64,000 bases of DNA, taken from positions 19,098,442-19,162,441 of the forward strand of contig OY987232.1 in NCBI GenBank assembly GCA_963920705.1, read 5' to 3'. The translations under genes and the position numbers were made by a program. The notes under the pieces were generated by a model. The model saw only the letters and a program-made list of their open reading frames with translations, ran no database searches and was not told where the DNA came from. This DNA comes from Odiellus spinosus. Its lineage: Eukaryota > Arthropoda > Arachnida > Opiliones > Phalangiidae. The stretch's first letter is position 1; the number at the start of each line of letters is the position of its first letter. Positions 1 to 13,600 of this stretch are shown one piece after another.

Positions 1-362
1 AAATACACCCCCTGTAAAATAAATAAATTAAATAGATAATACACCCCCTGTAAAATAAATACACCCCCTGTAAAATAAATAAATTAAATAGATAATACAC
101 CCCCTGTAAAAAATACACCCCCTGTAAAATAAATAAATTAAATAGATAATACACCCCCTGTAAAATAAATAAATTAAATAGATAATACACCCCCTGTAAA
201 AAATACACCCCCTGTAAAATAAATAAATTAAATAAATAATACACCGCCAATAAAAAATATATCCCCTGGGGGTGTATTATTTAATTTATTTTACAGGGGG
301 TGTATTTTTACAGGGGGTGTGTTATTTATTTAATTTATTTTACAGGGGGTGTATTTATTTTA
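1..362. repeat. Minisatellite fragment downstream of TMTC2, with inverted end
   Basis: Bases 1-240 repeat ACACCCCCTGTAAAA units separated by AAATAAATTAAATAGATAAT-like spacers. From about 265 the same unit runs in the opposite direction (ACAGGGGGTGTATT) to 362, making a head-to-head junction. It is the same family as the large intronic array at 5772-10743, but with GATAAT rather than AATAAT spacers. The array continues off the left edge. Confidence 0.9.
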
Positions 363-388
363 CAAGGGAAAAATTTTGATTTTTTTTC

Positions 389-404
389 CAAGGGGTACCC
401 CTTG
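389..404. repeat. Palindrome CAAGGGGTACCCCTTG beside the minisatellite
   Basis: A perfect 16-bp palindrome flanked by a T-run on the left and an A-run on the right. The same word lies at 5742-5757 beside the large array and, extended to 18 bp, at 2520-2537. Confidence 0.85.
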
Positions 405-3400
405 AAAAATTAAAATTGTCATGAAATTAAAAAATATTTCTTAAATGAATTTTATTAGGAGTCATTTTGTATTGGTTTACAGAGATTTTTGTTTTTATCT
501 TTGTATTTTTTTTTTATTTAAATAATATAATATAGCATAATATTCGATTGATTATTCATTAATATTTGTATTTTTAACTTATAAGTGGTTAGATAAGCTT
601 CATCGCAATTGGCAATTTTTCCACATACTTTTATTTATTTTTTTTGGAGGCAAATATTTTCATTTACGCATTTACATAGAAATATAGTAATAGGTGGCGT
701 TTAAATGGTAATAATTTTAATTATTATAATTAGTTTTTATTCGTATTTATTTCGTGGTGTATGACGGAATCTTAACCACAATGTCTCGTTGAATTTTTTC
801 ATTAATTAAATCAGAATTGGAAATTAATCCCTTTTCTATTAAGCCTATTGTAACGCTCATCAAGTAGTTCAGGGAAGCACAAAGTTTTTTTCTTTTTACG
901 TATTCTAATTCGTAATAATTTTTTTGCCGTTACTTTTATCAAAACACTACTATTTTCACACTAAATTTTAATTATAATTATAATTGTTTTGTCTAAATTT
1001 ATTGCGAGTTTTCAAAAACCGTGCTTTTGTGTTTTTTTTTTTTTTTTTTTTTTTAAATATTATTTACATTAAATTACTAATTGTTAATATATCGACTAAT
1101 TTACACTTTTGTTGGTTATTCCACGTAGTAAAAATATGCACAATACTCCAATTTTATTGGTGAAAAACTAATTGTAGACCTAATTACTAACGACGATTTT
1201 TCAAAATCGTCTTCGTTCGACGATGTTCTTTCATATTTTTTCAACCATTTTTAATTTTTATTTTTACTGTGTCGTAATATTTTAATTATTATTAATATTA
1301 TTATTATTATTATATTATCTAGAAACAAATTATGGTTTATTTTTATATTCATTATAAGGCTAGCCTTGTACGCTTAATTATTAAACTTTAATTTTCATTT
1401 CTAAATCTTGTTAAGGAATTTTGGATTAACTAATAGTTAAAAATGAAATAGAATTAAATTTATTTTACATAATTTACGCGGTTAATTAGTTAACTAATTT
1501 TAAATATTTAAGTCAATTAATTTCAGATCTTTCTTAAACTCTCCAATTAATATTTAACATCAAAAACAAATTTTAAAAATTAATTGAAACACCATAATTA
1601 ATTATTAATTAATTCTAAATTATTCGCGTGTTAATTATGAAAATAAATTTAATTTAATTTTTAACTTCTAATTAAGGTGGCCCCATTTTTTAAGGCTTCG
1701 CTTTTTGGTTATTTGGTATACCAAATTTGGACTTAAGTTGAAATTAATCATACTCCTAATTAATTATTACCCAATATTAATTTAATGCTAATAGCATAGT
1801 GAAATTTAATCCCTTACGAAACTGAGCATTACCAGTCCATAAGTGGTTAACCTCTAAGCCTTGGCAAAACCAAGAATCTTTCTTTTTTTATATTTTATAA
1901 TGTAGTTCTAGAAAATTGCTATTATAATTAACTTCAGCTAATTAAAATTAAATACAATAGCAGACGACACGATTCTGTTGCTGTTACTTATGGTAATAAT
2001 TGAATTCCTTTAAAAGGTAATTTGAACAGGGATATTTTCTGGGGAAAAAGCTAAACCCAAAAAAACAGGTTGTAAAACGAAAAAACGAAAAAACAAATAA
2101 AATGTTTAAATTTACTATTAGAAAGCAACACAATGTCCAAAACTAAACACAAAATAACAAAACAATTGTTTTTCCAAGTTTCATAAGACAAATAATTTCA
2201 ATCACTTAATGAATTCAATAAATTAAGCCTAATTTTAATAATTGCAATTAATTTAAAGAAGCTGACGTCGAGATAAGAAAAAAAACTAAGAGAAACTTCG
2301 AAAAATCATGGCATTAACAATTTTAAAAAAAAAAACAAGGTGTGCAAGACATATTAGACTCTTCTGAAAATATTACATTTTCCAAAAAGATGAAATTTAA
2401 TTTTGAATAATTAAAAGAAACAAACCTATATTGGAAAAATGTAGATTTTTTTACAAGGGGTACAACTTGGAAAAAAGATTTTTTACAAGGGGTACAACTT
2501 GGATAAAAGTAGATTTTTTCCAAGGGGTACCCCTTGGAAAAATAGTAGATTTAAGGCCTAAGAAAATTGAATTTCATGCAAAGGGTTAAATAAGATTGAA
2601 GAAGGTATTAAAGAACATAGAAAATAATTTTCAAATCCATCAAATTTGAATAAAAAAATTAAATTCTGATTAATTAAAATTAATTTGTGTTTCGCAACAT
2701 TGCAAAATCAAAATAGTTATTATTTAAACCATCCCTTTTGTCAGCTATTTCTATAAATAAAGATTTTGTCAAACAAAATGTTTGCGAAAAAAAAACGTGA
2801 CCATAATCATTCACGCAAAATTCAATAAAACAATATTTAAAGATAAAGCTTTCGATTTGTATTTTTTTAATTATTTTTGTTTTGGTCGTCAAAATTTTAA
2901 CGACCACTAAATCACGGGGTTTGCTATTATATAATTAACATGTATAAACATAAATAAAACACTTTTCACCATAACCAAAAAAAAAATTACATAAAAAAAA
3001 AAATCCAAAATAAAAATTTGGTTTTTAAAAAATTTAATTGAAATTTCTCAAATTTTTATTTGTTTTTAAATTGCACTCATCCAATCTCTATAATATATAG
3101 GGCTGAGGGAAATATACTAGACGCTTGTGCACCTTGTCTTGGGTGGTGGTAACAGAAGTTAATTAAAAACATTTTTGAAGTAATTGAAATTTGAATAAAA
3201 ATTTAATTTTATTATTTTAAAATTTAAACTAAAACTTTATTTTCTAATTATAATATCTAACCAATTATATTAGTTATTTTCATACTTAAAATTAGTGAAA
3301 CTTGAATTTAAATTGAATAAATTAAGTTAAATTATTTTAAATAAGAAGATATGTTATTAATAAACAATTAACTTGAGTAATTATATCGAAATGAATTCAA

Positions 3401-4353
3401 ATTAAAATTTTTTGATTGCGGCATATTTATAATGATATTATAAATACTTCAAAAAGTTTATTTACTTCTGATATCAAATTAACTATCCCATTATAAAATA
3501 ACTAAAATATAAAAACCCAAATTTATATTTAGTTTGTCAAAAGGTTTAACACTGAAATCAGGTCTATAAATCTTAAGCCTTGGTCGAATGAGTTTTGACT
3601 ATTTTTATCTGTAAATTTTTCTTATCTGAATCCAAATTATTAAAATAACAATAAAAATAAGTAATCAACCCAATTTCATAATTTAAAGCGCTCTAATTAA
3701 TAAAAAAATTAGGGACAAAATAATAATAATAATAATTATAATAATAATAGCACCAATCTAGTCACTTTACGCGCCCAATTCAGAAGACCCATTTGACCAT
3801 TGGCCAAATTTCTAACCTTACAGATGGTTTTATTAAAAGGTTTTTGCAGCCCCCTAAAGATCTAAACGGTCCTAAACCAATAAAACGTCTTATCACTTAG
3901 TTTTTTTTAACACTGACTAGAAGCGCTCCATATTTGCAAACTTCTACCTTCCATTCTAATTTCAAAAATAACGATAGCTTCTTCATATTGAAATAATTGT
4001 AATTTGGGAATTTTCTCAACCAAAAAATGAAGTACGCAATAATTGTAGCATTACTTAGGTTACGCTTGATATGTTTTCGTGACGTAACGAGTGACGTAGT
4101 CGTCCAGAGCCCTCTATCGAGATATATTAACGCTTAGGAACTTAAAAGTACGTTTCATACAAAAGAAAAACCAATTTCTTTCAAAGAAACTTTTGAAGCA
4201 AAAATTCGATCACAAAATGAAATGTTTTTTTCCTTGAATCACCACCGTTCAACTACCGAGCGCCATCTAATATACAATTCATCGCTCAAAAATTTCTATA
4301 TTTTTTTGTTTTTAAATTATTTTCTTCGGCAATTTGTTGAATTATACTAATTT
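405..4353. other. AT-rich DNA beyond the 3' end of TMTC2, no gene seen
   Basis: Very AT-rich, with homopolymer runs and no ORF that looks coding. It contains the palindrome cluster at 2450-2540. A TAAGCCTTGG word occurs at about 1855 and 3573. Nothing else could be assigned. Confidence 0.6.
2450..2540. repeat. Three spaced copies of the CAAGGGGTAC palindrome
   Basis: Two decayed copies (CAAGGGGTACAACTTG at about 2454-2469 and 2487-2502) are followed by an intact CCAAGGGGTACCCCTTGG at 2520-2537. Each is preceded by a T-run and TACA or TCC, as in the minisatellite. No minisatellite array is left at this site. Confidence 0.8.
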
Positions 4354-4359
4354 TTATTT
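4354..4359 (-). terminator. Possible poly(A) signal of TMTC2
   Basis: AATAAA on the minus strand, about 40 bases past the stop codon. It is the first canonical hexamer after the coding end, but such hexamers are common in DNA this AT-rich. A 3' UTR this short would be unusual, so the real site could be further downstream. Confidence 0.3.
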
Positions 4360-4397
4360 TTGTCTGTGTTTTTTATAGCATATGGAGGCACTTCTCG

Positions 4398-4619
4398 CTA
4401 CCGTTCGCTCTGCGCCCGCGCGGGAGTGGACGTAGGGGATTGGTTGGCGTGAGTTCTTAAACCTCTTTGTACCAAAAGGTTCCTTAATTTTTGTAAATTA
4501 TTTTGAGTAATAGGGTCATCTGGTTTCAAACGTAACGCTTCCAAATACGAGGTTTCAGCCTCTAGAAGTTTGCCGTTAACGTGAAGCATCGCTCCCAAAT
4601 TCATATGTGACGTCACTTC
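4398..4619 (-). CDS. TMTC2: TMTC2 visible exon 13: last TPR, C-terminus and stop
   Basis: Residues 954-1026 plus a TAG stop at 4400-4398. Acceptor CTATAG at 4620. Reads [20 protein letters not shown], then [20 protein letters not shown], ending in a Ser/Thr/Pro/Arg-rich tail. The vertebrate protein has MNLGAILHLNGR and LQLKPDDVITQSNLRKLWN here. The tail is about 15 residues longer than in human. Confidence 0.93.
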   Translation of the reverse strand, partial: EVTSHMNLGAMLHVNGKLLEAETSYLEALRLKPDDPITQNNLQKLRNLLVQRGLRTHANQSPTSTPARAQSER

Positions 4620-7600
4620 CTATAGGGTCGGGAATCGAGGACGTGGGGTAAAGGTTTATTCTTTTTGCGTCCACGAATGTATTAAAATCATTCGCACGCG
4701 TGCAATGAAAACATGCCATAGTGATTAACATTACATTTGAAGATAGGGCCATAACATTAAACGCTAACGCGTTCACTGAATAAGCGAATTATGATTAAAT
4801 TACATAATTCTTAGTTATGTACTCTCTTGAAATATATTTTATATATAAACGTCTTTCACTAGCTAAAAAAATTTTTTTTCGGGGAATGAACGTGTTAAGA
4901 GAGATTTTTAGCCATACCTTCCCCTACAATGGAGGGGGTGTAGGCTACTATTTGGAGTTAAAGTAGTAGTATGTGCTAGAAGTTCTAATAAAATTCACAA
5001 AAGCCTTAAAACAATATCTCAAATCTCGAAAACTGAGAATAGGATTTTGATATCATGCCGTAATTAGGCTTAAAGAACATTACACTAATGACGGGATTGT
5101 TTCGGACCATGGTCCATTGAGGTGTGAATTATCTAATGGACTTAGCAATCTTATTATTTCATTTTTGTTATCAGAATATCATGCAAATCACAGCTAACAG
5201 TGTTGAAAAATAAATATGGACTATTTAACTTATTATAATTATTAACTTATGACACTAGTGTATCATGCAAAATGCATTCAAGTCCCAAATATTATTTGCA
5301 TTCGGTTTACAGTTAATTTTTCAACCAATATCATTATATTTAAAGGAGGTAAAATAAATTTTTGACTTACGTTTGGTCTTAGTTTGACAGCCATATAATA
5401 GTATTTCTCAGCATCAGCATTCTTTCCAGCTTGTCTCAGAGTATTAGCCGTGTTGAACACAATTTCGTATTCGTCTGGAGCCAAATCTGCAGCATGTACA
5501 TACACTTCCGCCGCTTCTAAATGTCTGCTTGACTCTGAAAGAAATTGGCCTGAAAAAAAAAAAAAAAAAAAATTAGGCCTTTGAAAAAAAAAAAAAATTT
5601 TTAGTTGAATTTCTTGTAAACTTTTTTATGGAAAAACTAAAAAACCGCAAAAATAAAAAGGTTTTTACTGTTTTAAACTAGACCGAAACTCGTTTTTAGA
5701 CCGAAACAGAGTCTTTTTATTTTATTTATTTTTTTTTTTTTCAAGGGGTACCCCTTGTAAATTTTTGATTATTTATTTTACAGGGGTGTATAATACACCC
5801 CCTGTAAAATAAATTAAATAAATAATACACCCCCTGTAAAAAATACACCCCCTGTAAAATAAATTAAATAAATAATACACCCCCTGTAAAAAATACACCC
5901 CCTGTAGAATAAATTAAATAAATAATACACCCCCTGTAAACTAAATTAAATAAATAATACACCCCCTGTAAAATAAATTAAATAAATAATACACCCCCTG
6001 TAAACTAAATTAAATAAATAATACACCCCCTGTAAAATAAATTAAATAAATAATACACCCCCTGTAAAATAAATTAAATAAATAATACACCCCCTGTAAA
6101 ATAAATTAAATAAATAATACACCCCCTGTAAAATAAATTAAATAAATAATACACCCCCTGTAAACTAAATTAAATAAATAATACACCCCCTGTAAAATAA
6201 ATTAAATAAATAATACACCCCCTGTAAAATAAATTAAATAAATAATACACCCCCTGTAAAATAAATTAAATAAATAATACACCCCCTGTAAAATAAATTA
6301 AATAAATAATACACCACCTGTAAAAAATGCACCCCCTGTAATATAAATAAATTAAATAAATAATACACCCCCTGTAAAATAAATTAAATAAATAATACAC
6401 CCCCTGTAAAATAAATTAAATAAATAATACACCCCCTGTAAACTAAATTAAATAAATAATACACCCCCTGTAAAATAAATTAAATAAATAATACACCCCC
6501 TGTAAAATAAATTAAATAAATAATACACCCTCTGTAAAATAAATTAAATAAATAATACACCCCTTGTAAAAAAATACACCCCCTGTAAAATAAATTAAAT
6601 AAATAATACACCCCCTGTAAAAAATACACCCCTGTAAAATAAATTAAATAAATAATACACCCCCTGTAAAAAATACACCCCCTGTAAAATAAATTAAATA
6701 AATAATACACCCCCTGTAAAAAATACACCCCTGTAAAATAAATTAAATAAATAATACACCCCCTGTAAAAAATACACCCCCTGTAAAATAAATTAAATAA
6801 ATAATACACCCCCTGTAAAAAATACACCCCTGTAAAATAAATTAAATAAATAATACACCCCCTGTAAAAAATACACCCCCTGTAAAATAAATTAAATAAA
6901 TAATACACCCCCTGTAAAAAATACACCCCCTGTAAAAAATACACCCCCTGTAAAATAAATTAAATAAATAATACACCCCCTGTAAAATAAATTAAATAAA
7001 TAATACACCCCCTGTAAAATAAATTAAATAAATAATACACCCCCTGTAAAATAAATTAAATAAATAATACACCCTCTGTAAAATAAATTAAATAAATAAT
7101 ACACCCCCTGTAAAAAATACACCCCCTGTAAAATAAATTAAATAAATAATACACCCCCTGTAAAAAATACACCCCCTGTAAAATAAATTAAATAAATAAT
7201 ACACCCCCTGTAAAATAAATTAAATAAATAATACACCCCCTGTAAAAAAATACACCCCCTGTAAAAAAATACACCCCCTGTAAAAAAATACACCCCCTGT
7301 AAAATAAATTAAATAAATAATACACCCCCTGTAAAAAATACACCCCTGTAAAATAAATTAAATAAATAATACACCCCCTGTAAAAAATACACCCCCTGTA
7401 AAATAAATTAAATAAATAATACACCCCCTGTAAAAAATACACCCCCTGTAAAATAAATTAAATAAATAATACACCCCCTGTAAAATAAATTAAATAAATA
7501 ATACACCCCCTGTAAAATAAATTAAATAAATAATACACCCCCTGTAAAATAAATTAAATAAATAATACACCCTCTGTAAAATAAATTAAATAAATAATAC

Positions 7601-10600
7601 ACCCCCTGTAAAAAATACACCCCCTGTAAAATAAATTAAATAAATAATACACCCCCTGTAAAAAATACACCCCCTGTAAAATAAATTAAATAAATAATAC
7701 ACCCCCTGTAAAATAAATTAAATAAATAATACACCCCCTGTAAAAAAATACACCCCCTGTAAAAAAATACACCCCCTGTAAAATAAATTAAATAAATAAT
7801 ACACCCCCTGTAAAAAATACACCCCCTGTAAAATAAATTAAATAAATAATACACCCCCTGTAAAAAAATACACCCCCTGTAAAAAAATACACCCCCTGTA
7901 AAAAAATACACCCCCTGTAAAAAAATACACCCCCTGTAAAAAAATACACCCCCTGTAAAAAAATACACCCCCTGTAAAAAAATACACCCCCTGTAAAAAA
8001 ATACACCCCCTGTAAAAAAATACACCCCCTGTAAAAAAATACACCCCCTGTAAAAAAATACACCCCCTGTAAAAAAATACACCCCCTGTAAAAAAATACA
8101 CCCCCTGTAAAAAAATACACCCCCTGTAAAAAAATACACCCCCTGTAAAAAAATACACCCCCTGTAAAAAAATACACCCCCTGTAAAAAAATACACCCCC
8201 TGTAAAAAAATACACCCCCTGTAAAAAAATACACCCCCTGTAAAAAAATACACCCCCTGTAAAAAAATACACCCCCTGTAAAAAAATACACCCCCTGTAA
8301 AAAAATACACCCCCTGTAAAAAAATACACCCCCTGTAAAAAAATACACCCCCTGTAAAAAAATACACCCCCTGTAAAAAAATACACCCCCTGTAAAAAAA
8401 TACACCCCCTGTAAAAAAATACACCCCCTGTAAAAAAATACACCCCCTGTAAAAAAATACACCCCCTGTAAAAAAATACACCCCCTGTAAAAAAATACAC
8501 CCCCTGTAAAAAAATACACCCCCTGTAAAAAAATACACCCCCTGTAAAAAAATACACCCCCTGTAAAAAAATACACCCCCTGTAAAAAAATACACCCCCT
8601 GTAAAAAAATACACCCCCTGTAAAAAAATACACCCCCTGTAAAAAAATACACCCCCTGTAAAAAAATACACCCCCTGTAAAAAAATACACCCCCTGTAAA
8701 AAAATACACCCCCTTTAAAAAAATACACCCCCTGTAAAAAATTACACCCCCTGTAAAAAATTGCACCCCCTGTAAAAAATTGCACCCCCTGTAAAAAATT
8801 GCACCCCCTGTAAAAAATATACACCCCCTGTAAAAAAAATACACCCCCTGTAAAAAAATACACCCCCTGTAAAAAAATACACCCCCTGTAAAAAAATACA
8901 CCCCCTGTAAAAAAATACACCCCCTGTAAAAAAATACACCCCCTGTAAAAAAATACACCCCCTGTAAAAAAATACACCCCCTGTAAAAAAATACACCCCC
9001 TGTAAAAAAATACACCCCCTGTAAAAAAATACACCCCCTGTAAAAAAATACACCCCCTGTAAAAAAATACACCCCCTGTAAAAAAATACACCCCCTGTAA
9101 AAAAATACACCCCCTGTAAAAAAATACACCCCCTGTAAAAAAATACACCCCCTGTAAAAAAATACACCCCCTGTAAAAAAATACACCCCCTGTAAAAAAA
9201 TACACCCCCTGTAAAAAAATACACCCCCTGTAAAAAAATACACCCCCTGTAAAAAAATACACCCCCTGTAAAAAAATACACCCCCTGTAAAAAAATACAC
9301 CCCCTGTAAAAAAATACACCCCCTGTAAAAAAATACACCCCCTGTAAAAAAATACACCCCCTGTAAAAAAATACACCCCCTGTAAAAAAATACACCCCCT
9401 GTAAAAAAATACACCCCCTGTAAAAAAATACACCCCCTGTAAAAAAATACACCCCCTGTAAAAAAATACACCCCCTGTAAAAAAATACACCCCCTGTAAA
9501 AAAATACACCCCCTGTAAAAAAAAACACCCCCTGTAAAAAAATACACCCCCTGTAAAAAAATACACCCCCTGTAAAAAAATACACCCCCTGTAAAAAAAT
9601 ACACCCCCTGTAAAAAAATACACCCCCTGTAAAAAAATACACCCCCTGTAAAAAAATACACCCCCTGTAAAAAAATACACCCCCTGTAAAAAAATACACC
9701 CCCTGTAAAAAAATACACCCCCTGTAAAAAAATACACCCCCTGTAAAAAAATACACCCCCTGTAAAAAAATACACCCCCTGTAAAAAAATACACCCCCTG
9801 TAAAAAAATACACCCCCTGTAAAAAAATACACCCCCTGTAAAAAAATACACCCCCTGTAAAAAAATACACCCCCTGTAAAAAAATACACCCCCTGTAAAA
9901 AAATACACCCCCTGTAAAAAAATACACCCCCTGTAAAAAAATACACCCCCTGTAAAAAAATACACCCCCTGTAAAAAAATACACCCCCTGTAAAAAAATA
10001 CACCCCCTGTAAAAAAATACACCCCCTGTAAAAAAATACACCCCCTGTAAAAAAATACACCCCCTGTAAAAAAATACACCCCCTGTAAAAAAATACACCC
10101 CCTGTAAAAAAATACACCCCCTGTAAAAAAATACACCCCCTGTAAAAAAATACACCCCCTGTAAAAAAATACACCCCCTGTAAAAAAATACACCCCCTGT
10201 AAAAAAATACACCCCCTGTAAAAAAATACACCCCCTGTAAAAAATACACCCCCTGTAAAAAATACACCCCCTGTAAAAAATACACCCCCTGTAAAAAATA
10301 CACCCCCTGTAAAAAATACACCCCCTGTAAAAAATACACCCCCTGTAAAAAATACACCCCCTGTAAAAAATACACCCCCTGTAAAAAATACACCCCCTGT
10401 AAAAAAATACACCCCCTGTAAAAAAATACACCCCCTGTAAAAAAATACACCCCCTGTAAAAAAATACACCCCCTGTAAAAAAATACACCCCCTGTAAAAA
10501 AATACACCCCCTGTAAAAAAATACACCCCCTGTAAAAAAAACACCCCCTGTAAAAAATACACCCCCTGTAAAAAATACACCCCCTGTAAAAAAATACACC

Positions 10601-13600
10601 CCCTGTAAAAAAATACACCCCCTGTAAAAAAATACACCCCCTGTAAAAAAATACACCCCCTGTAAAAAAATACACCCCCTGTAAAAAAATACACCCCCTG
10701 TAAAAAAATACACCCCCTGTAAAAAAATACACCCCCTGTAAAAAAAATCAACAGAAATTTAAATATTAATGGTTAAACTTAAGCCTTTTTTTGACATTAT
10801 TACTTAGTTGCCTTGTCGTTTAAATTTTAATAGTGTAATTATAAAAGTACGACTTACCATAGTGTTGATATATGCTTGAATCATTGGGCGCAATGGCCTT
10901 AGCCTTTAAAAACCATTGTTCGGCTTCTGCTGGACGATTCTGTAAAGAAAACAGGCGTGGGAATTTATTTAAACAATCTATTGATGCTCAAATATAATTT
11001 AAAATGATTTTTAATTAAATTGCGAAAGTAATATCAAAAGTACATACCCATTTAGATAGAAGTTTGGCGTAAGTAAGGTGGGCCGGAATATGATCTGGTT
11101 TGACGCGAAGTGCCTCTTTGTACCAATGTTCGGCGTCCAAAAACTGACCTAGCTTAAAATAAGCTTCCCCTGAAAACATTAAAAGGGAAAGTAATACTTA
11201 ATTTTAACACATTATGATTGGTCCGAATTTATTAATTATAAATTATAAACTTACCCATCATATTGTATAAAGATTGAGGCTGATAATGATCTGGCATTTT
11301 TCTTACAGCTTCCCTGTACACTTCGATGGCCTCCTAATGAATATAATTAAACCAGTTATCAATTAATTAATATTAAATAATTTAAATAAATAATTAAAAA
11401 GAAAAAAGGTAAAATTTCTTTACATTATGTTTGCCATCATCAGCGTAAAGTCTTCCTAAATTAAAAAGTGCCGAAATTTTTGTGCTTTCATGCATTTTAG
11501 GATCTTTTAGACCAGCGCTGTCCAACATTGAACAATGGCGATACACCTGAAATTAAAATAATTGTAAAAATTAATTAATATATAATAAAATATTCCAATA
11601 TAATTTTGTTTTCAACTATTCAAAATATAGATACATATTGTTCACTTTCATTTTATTTTTCATATCTAGAAGTCAAACAGTTACGTACCCAAGAGATTTA
11701 AAAAAAAAAAACCCTGAAAACTTGGATAAAAATGACCCAATATTTCATGATAATGCAATAGTCTAACGTAATTTACATTAAGTATTTTGACGCCTATCAT
11801 AATATATACTTTATATCAGTTTAACTCGAGAGTGATAGCGCAATTTAAGAATGGTTACTACTAGCTTTATTTAACGCTCAAAAGTTTCTCTGATTCGGAA
11901 GAAGATACTAGAAAGGGATTATACATCCGTCAGGAACATTTCTGGCGGAAAACGAAGATAGGATATACCGTATAAATATCTGATTTATCTTACAGTGGCG
12001 CCACCTTTTATCTACAAGTACCGTTTTATATATTTATCCCTAAAAAAAAGGAGAGAGAAAAAAACAAGTTGGACTTCCTAAAGTTCATAGGTTATCCGTT
12101 GATAACTAGGATATTTTAATCTCGGATAAATTTAAGTTAATATAAATCCATAAATTATATAAATAGAATCGTATTTAAATGCTGGATACGAATTAGACAT
12201 GGAGATAAAATTTTAATTAATAAACGAATTATCCATCAATTTATTGGAACGGATAACGGGCCGAGATAAAAATACGACGTTTCTCGAAATCCCTAATATA
12301 GAATGAAATATAATAATTCCATTTTGTTCGTCTAAATCGAAAGGAACAGTTCTAGCTTCGAGATCTCAATTTTGGGTTAACGGGGAATAGCCTAATATAT
12401 TGTTTTAACGTAATGGGTTGGTTTTATAATTATTTTCTTCGACAGTTCGTTAGTTAGCATTAATATTAAACCATTGAAATTTTAAATATGATTTAAATAT
12501 AACAACTTTCGTTAATAATCAAAATATTCGTTAGAAATACTCTCAAATCAATTGTACTCTCTAAAATATCGAAATCACGCGACCATAGTGATGACGTAGT
12601 ATTGTGGGGGATTTTAATTTTAAAAATTCGAAAATGGGCGATTATAAAATATGTATTTTTACAGTCGCTGTAATTTTGTTCTATGACGTATGTATACATA
12701 TTTCGAATCATTTTTTAACGATCAACCCGAAAATATGACTCAAATTCCATTTAGAATTCCTGAAAAATGGGTGAGAGCCTTCCTTTAAAAATATATAAAT
12801 TGTGATAGTTTCAAATACAATAAAAATAAGGGTGAAACTAAAATTTAAAAAGTCAAAGCAGCTAAGCCTTGGCCAACTGCACATATATTATACTAAGTTA
12901 ATATGATCAAATTCAATGCCGTAACTTATCTGTAAGGGGAAAAAACTTCCATAGGACGACATAAATTCGGTTTTTATTAAATTGAAAGAAGACGAAGACG
13001 TAGAGAAATTTTTAGAATACAATTTGCGGGTATAAAGAGTCTTGGAAAACTCCTAAAAACCTTAAACTGAGCGTAAATTCGATTTTTATTACTTTTTCAA
13101 GAGAGAGAGAATTTTCCGAAGAATACATCGCGTTTCTATTTTTTCTATTTCGCACAAATCGAGCGAAAAAAAGGGGACTAGGAACCCTAGTACCGAAAAA
13201 AAAGACGTCTTAGTAGAAATTCAATTTAATAAAAAATATACAGGATTTGGTATACTCTAAATATTTCAATTTCTAACTTATACAAATATTTGTGACCGCC
13301 ATTTAGATTGCAATGAAGCACCGAGACTAAAGACGTTATATCTCTTAAACGAAGGGACAAATTTAGAGTCAAAATATATTCAAATTTCATTATCTTAGGA
13401 ATAGATTTTTTTTAAGAAAATCTGTGTTGTGTCCCCAGCGGTATAGATTTTGATATTTATTTGCCTTTTTTGCCAAGAATGGCACGGATTAGGTATGATA
13501 TCACTGACCTAGGTATGATAAAATCTTTGATCTGTGATATTACTGATCTACAGGGTTGGCACAGTTTTTTCAGATTCAAATTCCCTGACTTTTCCAGGTT

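Noticed and set aside
2323-2907. Two small minus-strand ORFs downstream of TMTC2
   Set aside because: Low-complexity, Phe/Ser/Lys-rich translations of AT-rich DNA and of the palindrome cluster.
6480-7442. Shorter minus-strand frames of 84-154 codons
   Set aside because: Same minisatellite artefact, from the 32-bp unit.
7750-10743. CRISPR array
   Set aside because: Units are contiguous with no unique spacers, the genome is eukaryotic and there are no cas genes.
7636-10751. Very long open frames (up to 1,025 codons) on the minus strand
   Set aside because: They are open in all three sense frames because the 19-bp unit has no stop; three units give a 19-residue peptide repeat. They lie in an intron of TMTC2 and have no start context or domain.
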